Assembly: GCA_004556875.1 (NCBI GenBank)
Contig: SFFP01000100.1
Span: 1 to 6,843 of the forward strand
Length of the DNA: 6,843 bases
DNA from: Ruminococcus flavefaciens
GTDB lineage: Bacteria > Bacillota_A > Clostridia > Oscillospirales > Ruminococcaceae
Reading direction: 5' to 3'
Position numbers and translations under genes: made by a program. Numbering within the stretch: position 1 is the stretch's first letter; every line of letters begins with the position of its first letter. The notes under the pieces are model-generated. The model ran no database searches. It was not told the DNA's origin and worked only from the letters and a program-made list of their open reading frames with translations. This document shows, one piece after another, positions 1-5,121 of this stretch.

Positions 1-36
1 CTCGCGGTTAACTGCAGTTAACTGTATAAAGTCCAT
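1..36 (-). CDS. Possible 5' end of a divergent gene, cut by the left edge
   Basis: On the minus strand an ATG at 36-34 opens a frame with no stop up to the window edge. Its 12 codons read MDFIQLTAVNRE. A good leftward promoter lies at 46-74, but its predicted start of transcription (about 39) would leave almost no leader. The nearest purine-rich site (AGGTG, 57-53) is 16 bases from the ATG, too far for a normal ribosome site. The gene may therefore be leaderless, or its true start may lie beyond the window. The N-terminus vaguely resembles that of some LysR-type regulators, but twelve residues cannot establish a family. Confidence 0.2.
   Translation of the reverse strand, partial: MDFIQLTAVNRE
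7..24. repeat. 16-bp perfect palindrome with a 10-bp direct repeat
   Basis: GTTAACTGCAGTTAAC at 7-22 is its own reverse complement. The octamer GTTAACTG also occurs twice in the same orientation (7-14 and 17-24), exactly 10 bp or about one helical turn apart. The element lies about 17-32 bases downstream of the predicted start of the leftward promoter, where a repressor site would be plausible. The TTAAC/GTTAA halves recall the AdcR/ZitR zinc-regulator box, but that box has a 2-bp centre and this one has 4 bp. The regulatory role is inferred. Confidence 0.4.
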
Positions 37-45
37 AATACTGCA

Positions 46-74
46 ATTATAACACCTATAAAAGAAAAATGCAA
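46..74 (-). promoter_or_regulatory. Likely leftward (divergent) sigma-A promoter
   Basis: On the minus strand TTGCAT (74-69) and TATAAT (51-46) are separated by 17 bp. A TG one base before the -10 box gives an extended -10 element. Transcription would start near 39 and run off the left edge. The match is good, but no confirmed gene is visible downstream. Confidence 0.45.
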
Positions 75-91
75 GAAAATCACCATATCTA

Positions 92-120
92 TTGACAAAG
101 CTCTGAAAATATGATATATT
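92..120 (+). promoter_or_regulatory. Sigma-A promoter of the metal ATPase gene
   Basis: A consensus -35 TTGACA (92-97) is followed after exactly 17 bp by TATATT (115-120), preceded by TG in the extended -10 position (112-113). Transcription should begin near 127, giving a leader of about 38 bases. That is too short for a metal riboswitch. The promoter is strong in itself, which fits control by repression at the adjoining operator. Confidence 0.8.
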
Positions 121-122
121 AA

Positions 123-146
123 ACATATGAACAAGTATTCATATGT
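123..146 (+). promoter_or_regulatory. SmtB/ArsR-type operator
   Basis: ACATATGAA (123-131) and TTCATATGT (138-146) are perfect inverted repeats around a 6-base spacer. The core reads TGAACA-AG-TATTCA, the 12-2-12 arrangement known for zinc-sensing ArsR/SmtB repressors such as SmtB, ZiaR and CzrA. It covers the predicted transcription start, so bound repressor should block initiation. In this family zinc, cadmium or lead releases the repressor. No ArsR gene is visible in the window, so the regulator must lie elsewhere, possibly just beyond the left edge. The site is directly seen; its regulator is inferred from family knowledge. Confidence 0.75.
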
Positions 147-164
147 CAGAAAGGACGGTGACTT

Positions 165-2783
165 ATGGAGAAAAGTTTTTCAGTATTAAATCTCGACTGC
201 GCACACTGCGGCGCTAAGATCGAAGAAGCAATAAATAAGCTTGACGGCATTGAATCTGCCGTACTGAACTTTCCCCTTAAAAAGTTCAAAATAAAAGGTG
301 AGCTTACAGATGAACTCATCAGCAAAATCAATAAGGTAGCAAATTCAATAGAGGCAGGAGTCATTATCTCCCCTATTGAGAAGGAACACCATGAACATAA
401 GCACGAACATCATCACCATCATCATCACGATGAAGAGTGCGGCTGTGACCACGATCATGAACATCATCACCACCACGATGAAGAGTGCGGCTGTGGTCAC
501 GATCATGAGCATGAACATCACCACCACGATGAAGAGTGCGGCTGTGACCACGATCATGAGCATGAACATCATCACCACCACGATGAAGAGTGCGGCTGTG
601 ATCATGAGCATGAACATCATCACCACGAACATGAACACAGTTCAGATGACTACACTATAGAAAATCTTGCCTGTGCTCACTGCGGTGCAAAAATTGAAGA
701 TGCTATAGGCAAGCTTGACGGCGTTGAGTCTGCTGTTCTGAACTTCCCTATGAAGAAGTTCAGAATAAAGGGCAACATAACCGATGAACTCCTTGCAAAG
801 ATCAACGAAGTGGCAAATTCTATCGAAGCCGGTGTTGTAATCGCTCCTGCTAAGCACGAACATCATCACCACGAAGAGATCAGCCGCACACATGAACATG
901 AAGAACATCACACTCATGAACACGCCGAAAAACGTGAGAGACTTTCACAGGAACTTATCCCACTTATAATAGGTGTTGTGCTTTTTGCGACTGCAATAAT
1001 CAGCGGAAAGCTCCTTGATATTAAACCGCTTACTATAGCACTTTATGTAGCAGCTTATCTCACTCTCGGATACAATGTACTTCTTGCTACATTCAAAAAT
1101 CTTAAAAACAAGAATTTTTTTGATGAAAATTTCCTTATGACAGTGGCGACTATAGGCGCATTCATACTTGGCGAATACTCGGAAGCTGTGGGAGTAGTTC
1201 TTTTCTTCCGCATCGGTGAGCTTTTCGAAGATTACGCTGTTGCACGAAGCCGAAAGGCTATCACAGACGTTGCAGGACTCAAAGTAGAAGAAGCCGATGT
1301 ACTTATTGACGGCGAGTTCAAACGTATCCCTTCAGATGAGATCGAGGTAGGAGATATTCTCCGCATAAAGCCAGGCGAAAGAATAGCCGCTGACGGCGTT
1401 GTAGAGCTTGGTGAATCAAGAATTGACACATCAGCAGTTAACGGCGAACCTGTACCTATGACAGTACGCATGGGTGATGAAGTTCTTTCAGGCTGTATCA
1501 ACCTTTCAGAGACATTTACCCTTAAAGCTACTGCCGCTGCGGACGACTCCATGATATCAAAAATAGCACAGGCAGTCGAAGATGCTTCTGCATCAAAACC
1601 AAAGATAGACCGCTTCATTACACGTTTCGCTAAGATCTATACGCCTATCGTTATCGCGGTCGCATTACTGACAGCTATCGTTCCGTCGCTTATCACAGGT
1701 GACTGGAGCAAGTGGATATACTCTGCACTTACCTTCCTTGTAATAAGCTGTCCGTGCGCTCTGGTGCTCAGCGTACCTCTTGCATATTTCTCAGGTATAG
1801 GCGCAGCTTCAAAACTTGGTATACTGTTCAAGGGCGGAAACGCTATCGAAGCTCTTGGCAAGGTCAAGGCTATTGCATTTGATAAAACAGGTACGCTTAC
1901 AAACGGAAGCTTCTCTGTTACAGAGATCACATCATACGGCAGTATGAGCGAAAATGAGATACTTTCCATATGTGGAAGCTGTGAGCAGTGTTCAACACAT
2001 CCCGTTGCTGAAAGTATCGTTGAATATTGCCGAAGCCATGACGCAAAGCTTGACACTCCAGAAAAGTCAGGCGAGATCGCAGGACGCGGTGTCACTGCAA
2101 TTCTTGGCGGAAAGACCATTCTCTGCGGTAATGAGAGATTGATGTCAGAAAACAATATTACTGTAAATGACAAAGAAACACCTCTCGGAAGCATTGTTTA
2201 CGTTGCCTGCAACGGCAAGATAGAGGGACGTATCATCGTTTCGGATACTGTAAAGAAAACCTCCGCAGAAGCAGTTGCACAGCTTCACAATATGGGGGTC
2301 AAGACAGCAATGCTCACAGGCGACAAGTCAGAAAACGCCGCTGCTATGGCAAAAAAACTTGGTATTGATTCCGCAAAGGGAGATCTTCTCCCTGACGGCA
2401 AGCTTGCCGAGATAGAACGTATCCGCAAGGAAAACGGCGCAGTAATGTTTGTTGGCGACGGTTTCAACGACGGACCTGTACTTGCAGGCGCAGATGTGGG
2501 CGGTGCTATGCACAGCGGCTCAGACCTTGCTCTTGAAGCGGCTGATGCAGTATTCATGAACTCCGAACCTGAAGCCGTAGTAAAAGCAAAGAAGATCGCT
2601 GACAAAACTCTGCGGATCTCATATGAAAACATTATATTCGCACTTGTCATCAAAGCGGCTGTACTTGTTCTTGGTTTGATCGGTCACCCGAATATGTGGC
2701 TTGCAGTTTTTGCAGACTCAGGAACAGCAATGCTTCTTATCCTTAATTCCATAAGAGTCCTCAATACAAGAAAATACAGATAA
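165..2783 (+). CDS. Zinc/cadmium/lead-exporting P1B-type ATPase with duplicated HMA domains
   Basis: An 872-residue inner-membrane pump of the ZntA/CadA (P1B-2) kind, which exports Zn2+, Cd2+ or Pb2+ using ATP. HMA metal-binding domains lie at residues 3-70 and 162-228, each with CAHC (12-15, 170-173). A His/Asp/Glu/Cys linker (75-158) and a second His-rich stretch (231-253) flank the second one. About eight membrane segments follow from residue 264. Catalytic motifs are CPC in the membrane (529-531), phosphorylated D573 in DKTGT, HP (612-613), TGD (718-720) and GDGFND (764-769). E340, F348, E352, K830 and D851 match in spacing the residues of the Zn pathway in ZntA, which argues for zinc over copper. 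The actuator loop has NGEP where TGE is usual. It is longer than typical CadA (about 700-750) because of the duplicated N-terminus. The ATG has AAGGA 9 bases upstream. The gene is transcribed alone, from the operator-controlled promoter to the terminator at 2787. Confidence 0.95.
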   Translation: MEKSFSVLNLDCAHCGAKIEEAINKLDGIESAVLNFPLKKFKIKGELTDELISKINKVANSIEAGVIISPIEKEHHEHKHEHHHHHHHDEECGCDHDHEHHHHHDEECGCGHDHEHEHHHHDEECGCDHDHEHEHHHHHDEECGCDHEHEHHHHEHEHSSDDYTIENLACAHCGAKIEDAIGKLDGVESAVLNFPMKKFRIKGNITDELLAKINEVANSIEAGVVIAPAKHEHHHHEEISRTHEHEEHHTHEHAEKRERLSQELIPLIIGVVLFATAIISGKLLDIKPLTIALYVAAYLTLGYNVLLATFKNLKNKNFFDENFLMTVATIGAFILGEYSEAVGVVLFFRIGELFEDYAVARSRKAITDVAGLKVEEADVLIDGEFKRIPSDEIEVGDILRIKPGERIAADGVVELGESRIDTSAVNGEPVPMTVRMGDEVLSGCINLSETFTLKATAAADDSMISKIAQAVEDASASKPKIDRFITRFAKIYTPIVIAVALLTAIVPSLITGDWSKWIYSALTFLVISCPCALVLSVPLAYFSGIGAASKLGILFKGGNAIEALGKVKAIAFDKTGTLTNGSFSVTEITSYGSMSENEILSICGSCEQCSTHPVAESIVEYCRSHDAKLDTPEKSGEIAGRGVTAILGGKTILCGNERLMSENNITVNDKETPLGSIVYVACNGKIEGRIIVSDTVKKTSAEAVAQLHNMGVKTAMLTGDKSENAAAMAKKLGIDSAKGDLLPDGKLAEIERIRKENGAVMFVGDGFNDGPVLAGADVGGAMHSGSDLALEAADAVFMNSEPEAVVKAKKIADKTLRISYENIIFALVIKAAVLVLGLIGHPNMWLAVFADSGTAMLLILNSIRVLNTRKYR
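195..848 (+). repeat. Intragenic duplication of the HMA domain (195-374 and 669-848)
   Basis: Residues 11-70 and 169-228 of the ATPase align without gaps at 47 of 60 identical positions, and most differences are conservative (I/V, L/M, K/R). Each copy is followed by a His-rich tail. The unit appears to be an HMA plus His-tail module copied in tandem. Such similarity inside one protein points to a fairly recent duplication or to ongoing gene conversion. Confidence 0.85.
387..638 (+). repeat. His-rich linker with four DEECGC repeats
   Basis: Residues 75-158 consist almost wholly of His, Glu, Asp, Cys and Gly. The hexapeptide DEECGC begins at residues 89, 105, 122 and 140, so the periods are 16, 17 and 18 residues. 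Its 18-base coding sequence is identical in all four copies (starting at 429, 477, 528 and 582). The copies are separated by His-Glu/His-Asp runs of varying length, which suggests expansion by slippage or unequal recombination. Cys-Gly-Cys next to clustered His is a plausible high-capacity site for zinc or cadmium. The frame stays open throughout. Confidence 0.9.
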
Positions 2784-2786
2784 AGT

Positions 2787-2822
2787 AAAACGCCTTGGCA
2801 AAATACAGTCAAGGCGTTTTTT
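2787..2822 (+). terminator. Rho-independent terminator of the ATPase gene
   Basis: AAAACGCCTTG (2787-2797) pairs with CAAGGCGTTTT (2810-2820) around a 12-base loop and runs into six T residues (2817-2822). It begins 3 bases after the stop codon. The A run on the left arm would also give a U tract on the other strand, so it may act weakly in both directions. Confidence 0.9.
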
Positions 2823-2849
2823 ACATAATCTTTCGATATTCCAACATTA

Positions 2850-2870
2850 TTTTCAACACTATGTTGAAAA
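2850..2870. repeat. 9-bp-arm inverted repeat between convergent genes
   Basis: TTTTCAACA (2850-2858) and TGTTGAAAA (2862-2870) are perfect inverted repeats separated by CTA. It lies between the two terminators and has no U tract of its own, so it does not look like a third terminator. The half site CAACA also occurs just upstream (CAACATTAT, 2842-2850). It could be a protein-binding site or a remnant of a small mobile repeat. No function can be assigned. Confidence 0.45.
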
Positions 2871-2877
2871 CGCGGTT

Positions 2878-2914
2878 AAAAAGTAATGCTCCCTTTCTAA
2901 AGGGAGCATTTTTT
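2878..2914 (-). terminator. Bidirectional terminator, mainly for the GTPase operon
   Basis: AATGCTCCCTTT (2885-2896) pairs with AAAGGGAGCATT (2899-2910), a 12-base stem with a very short loop. It is followed on the plus strand by six T (2909-2914) and on the minus strand by five U (from 2882-2878). It lies 8 bases past the stop codon of the second GTPase gene. It should end that operon and also back up the ATPase terminator. Confidence 0.85.
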
Positions 2915-2918
2915 ACTA

Positions 2919-3875
2919 TCAATAAAATGTTGCAACAGGCTGTTCGGGAGCTTCTGCTTTTTCAAAGCTCTCAACATAGAGAACAGGGCCTTTTCCACGA
3001 TATAGCTTATGCTTCTGAACGCTTATCTTGCCTGTAACCGTTATCCATTCCTTATTTTCAGGTTCATTTCCGCCCTCATACTGAGCTACAAGCCAGCAAT
3101 ACTGGATATCTTCAACACAGCAGGTCATTATATGACGGCCTACTGCAAAAGTATTCTCAGGGAACTTTGAATTCTTTGCAATAAGAGCTTTGAATGTCAT
3201 AGTCTTACCGTCATACTTCATAGGCTCGTCCATGATATCACGATACCAGAGAGCAAAATCCTTGTCCTCGATAGTTATCTCGTCAGCCTCTACGTCGAAA
3301 GGAAGCGGATCTTCGATATCGTCATAAGCAACTCTGCCGTCAGCGTATTCGTAAACTATCTCTGCTCTGCGGCTGACACCTCTTACGATCTTATGGAACT
3401 CATTCGGATCGTATTTTTCATCAAAGCGGTTGAAAACTACCATTTCTGTATTGTTGAACTTATCAACAACAAGACTTCTCATATTTGCGTTGTAATTTGT
3501 AAATGTAGTTGCGTCAACAAAACACATTACCTGTGCAATAGTAGTTTCATCAGGCATTGCCTTGAAGAACTCGTCCATTGTCCACATACCGTTGTACTCA
3601 ACAACAACTCGCTCTGCACCGCTTTCCTTGAGAAGTTTCGTGAAGTTCTCCATAGTAAAATCAGACTTATCCTCAATTACGCTGACAGTGATATTCTTCT
3701 TAGGCATTTTTGAGATATCAAACTCTTCTATACCCTCTTCGCATACAAGAAGAAGTGTCTTTTCGCCCTTGTTGAAGCGTCTGTCCTCAAGAGTTTCCTG
3801 TATAAACTTAGTCTTACCCGACTCAAGAAAGCCAAGGAAGAGATATATCGGTATTAATTCGTCCTGATTAGGCAC
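2919..3875 (-). CDS. G3E GTPase fused to a YcgQ/DUF1980-like C-terminal domain
   Basis: A 318-residue protein in two parts. Residues 8 to about 195 are a G3E (CobW/COG0523) P-loop domain with Walker A GFLESGKT (15-22), a VVVEYNG segment where the family has an IEPSG-like Walker B, and NRFD (149-152) as the guanine-recognition NKxD. The CxCC metal motif typical of G3E chaperones is absent; only C45 lies nearby. From about residue 198 the sequence (FALWYRDIMDEPMKYDGK, then VGRHIMTCC, then WITVTGKI, ending in a Pro-rich tail) matches my recollection of the YcgQ/DUF1980 (TIGR03943) domain, which partners a YcgR-type permease and is Zur-regulated in Bacillus. It replaces the usual CobW C-terminal domain. 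No membrane segment or signal peptide is seen, so it should be cytosolic. It starts 24 bases after the upstream GTPase gene, so the two are cotranscribed. A role in zinc handling is inferred; the family assignment is strong for the GTPase half and good for the C-terminal half. Confidence 0.88.
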   Translation of the reverse strand: MPNQDELIPIYLFLGFLESGKTKFIQETLEDRRFNKGEKTLLLVCEEGIEEFDISKMPKKNITVSVIEDKSDFTMENFTKLLKESGAERVVVEYNGMWTMDEFFKAMPDETTIAQVMCFVDATTFTNYNANMRSLVVDKFNNTEMVVFNRFDEKYDPNEFHKIVRGVSRRAEIVYEYADGRVAYDDIEDPLPFDVEADEITIEDKDFALWYRDIMDEPMKYDGKTMTFKALIAKNSKFPENTFAVGRHIMTCCVEDIQYCWLVAQYEGGNEPENKEWITVTGKISVQKHKLYRGKGPVLYVESFEKAEAPEQPVATFY

Positions 3876-3884
3876 GTTTTACAG

Positions 3885-3891
3885 CTCCTTT
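3885..3891 (-). promoter_or_regulatory. Ribosome binding site supporting a GTG start
   Basis: AAAGGAG on the minus strand lies 9 bases before the GTG codon at 3875-3873. No ATG occurs in frame between here and the Walker A motif, and the GTG leaves a normal-length N-terminus before the first beta strand. This fixes the start of the second GTPase gene. Confidence 0.8.
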
Positions 3892-3899
3892 CGGTTATA

Positions 3900-4994
3900 T
3901 CACGCTTTGAAAAGCTCAGCGATAGCTTCCTCGTTTATCTTTGAACCGATAACACAGAGTCTGCCGATAGTGCTTGCGCTTCCTGTACGTACATCAGGTA
4001 CACCCGGAACATAATCATAGTGTATCCACTTTCCGTCAGCACCTGCAACAATACCCTTTGCACGAAGGATCATGCCGTACTTCTCTTCATCACCGAGAGC
4101 ATTGAGAGCGTTTGTGATCTCTTCTGCTGTATAAGTTCTTGTAGTCTCTCTGCCCCAGCTTGTGAAAACTTCATCAGCATGGTGGTGATGATGATGTTCG
4201 TGATCGTGGTCATGATCGTGGCAGCCGCAGGTACAGTCAGGACCGTGATCGTGGTGATGTTCATGTTCATGGTCATGGTGGTGCTCATGTTCATCGTGGT
4301 CGTGATGATGCTCATGCTCATCTTCATCATCATGGTGGTGGTGATGATGATCGTGATGTGCAGCCTCTTCAAGGAGCTCTTTAAGCTCATCATCAAGTGT
4401 GTTCTTCTGTGTCATAGCGTCAACAAGCTGTGCGCCTGTGAGCTGATCCCATTCTGTTGTAACGATAGGTGCAGCAGGATTTTTCTCACGAAGGCTCTTT
4501 ACGCACTCGTCAAGCTTTTCCTGAGTCAGACCGCTTGTATGGCTGAGAATAAGACAGCTTGCATATGTTATCTGATTGTCAAAGAATTCACCGAAATTCT
4601 TCATATACATCTTATATTTCTTAGCGTCAACAACTGTTGTAAAGCCGTCAAGCTCAACGTCGTGAGCATTGATGTTCTGAACAGCGCGGATAACGTCACT
4701 GAGCTTGCCAACGCCTGATGGCTCGATAAGGATACGGTCAGGAGCATAGTCAGCAAGTACCTTTTCCAATGCCTTGCCAAAGTCTCCGACAAGGCTGCAG
4801 CAGATACAGCCTGAGTTCATTTCAGTGATCTCAACACCTGCATCCTGCAAGAAACCTCCGTCTATACCGATCTGTCCGAACTCGTTCTCTATAAGAACAA
4901 GCTTTTCGCCTTTATAGCCCTCCTGAATGAGCTTCTTTATAAGAGTGGTCTTTCCTGCGCCAAGAAAGCCTGAGAAAATAGTGATCTTTGTCAT
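3900..4994 (-). CDS. CobW/COG0523-family G3E GTPase, His-rich zinc metallochaperone
   Basis: A 364-residue cytosolic GTPase of the CobW/YjiA/ZNG kind, a family that binds Zn2+ and passes it to client proteins in a GTP-dependent way. Walker A GFLGAGKT is at 9-16, ENEFG at 36-40, the metal-binding CICC at 63-66 and IEPSG at 90-94. A 60-residue insert (213-272) is almost all His, Asp and Glu with CTCGC at 254-258. The CobW C-terminal domain covers about 283-364. Where NKxD is expected the sequence is SHTS (151-154), so guanine recognition is degenerate; I recall SRTQ-like forms at this position in some Firmicute relatives. The ATG start is preceded by only a weak purine stretch (AAAGAAG). It is the first gene of the operon with the DUF1980 fusion. 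The substrate metal and client are not shown by the sequence; zinc is the best guess from the CICC motif and the neighbouring pump. Confidence 0.93.
   Translation of the reverse strand: MTKITIFSGFLGAGKTTLIKKLIQEGYKGEKLVLIENEFGQIGIDGGFLQDAGVEITEMNSGCICCSLVGDFGKALEKVLADYAPDRILIEPSGVGKLSDVIRAVQNINAHDVELDGFTTVVDAKKYKMYMKNFGEFFDNQITYASCLILSHTSGLTQEKLDECVKSLREKNPAAPIVTTEWDQLTGAQLVDAMTQKNTLDDELKELLEEAAHHDHHHHHHDDEDEHEHHHDHDEHEHHHDHEHEHHHDHGPDCTCGCHDHDHDHEHHHHHHADEVFTSWGRETTRTYTAEEITNALNALGDEEKYGMILRAKGIVAGADGKWIHYDYVPGVPDVRTGSASTIGRLCVIGSKINEEAIAELFKA
4179..4358 (-). repeat. Low-complexity His/Asp/Glu insert in the first GTPase
   Basis: Residues 213-272 are encoded by degenerate repeats of CAT/CAC, GAT/GAC and GAG/GAA codons, read as HHHDH, HEHEH and similar units. 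It sits between the nucleotide-binding domain and the CobW C-terminal domain, the usual site of such inserts in this family. One CTCGC cluster interrupts the His run and resembles the CGC motif of the ATPase linker. Confidence 0.85.
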
Positions 4995-5031
4995 GTGAAC
5001 AACACTTCTTTCTTAAAATAATCCAATTTAT

Positions 5032-5060
5032 ATTATAGCACATTGATAAAAATAAATCAA
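5032..5060 (-). promoter_or_regulatory. Promoter of the GTPase operon
   Basis: On the minus strand TTGATT (5060-5055) and TATAAT (5037-5032) are 17 bp apart, with TG in the extended -10 position. Transcription should start near 5025, giving a leader of about 30 bases. TTGAT and ATCAA form a short 5-bp inverted repeat across the -35 region (5043-5060). No SmtB-type TGAACA/TATTCA site and no clear Zur box is seen, so this operon appears to be controlled differently from the pump. Confidence 0.75.
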
Positions 5061-5074
5061 CCCCCCTATTATGC

Positions 5075-5109
5075 AAAAAACTGCCGCAGAGTCATTATCT
5101 CCGCGGCAG
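5075..5109 (-). terminator. Rho-independent terminator of the EF-G-like gene
   Basis: CTGCCGC (5081-5087) pairs with GCGGCAG (5103-5109), and GAG/CTC pairs inside after one mismatch. On the minus strand the stem is followed by six U (5080-5075). It lies 12 bases after the stop codon and separates this gene from the GTPase operon promoter. Confidence 0.9.
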
Positions 5110-5121
5110 ACTTTAGTTTAC

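Noticed and set aside
121..164. Metal-sensing riboswitch in the ATPase leader
   Set aside because: The predicted leader is only about 38 bases and is mostly occupied by the operator repeat, leaving no room for an aptamer.
387..638. Repeated short units resembling a CRISPR array or tandem satellite
   Set aside because: The repeats stay in frame within the ATPase gene, encode a regular His/Asp/Glu/Cys peptide, and have no unique spacers of constant length.
345..660. Open frames on both strands over the His-rich linker
   Set aside because: They are shadows of CAT/CAC and GAT/GAA codon repeats. The products are Met/Val/Ile-rich low-complexity peptides without ribosome sites or family resemblance.
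2795..3037. Small plus-strand frame after the ATPase
   Set aside because: It runs through two terminators and into the end of the convergent GTPase gene, and has no ribosome site.
4020..4718. 232-codon plus-strand frame opposite the first GTPase
   Set aside because: It lies wholly antisense to a clear G3E gene. Its valine/methionine-rich middle is just the complement of the His-rich insert, and it has no supporting start signals.
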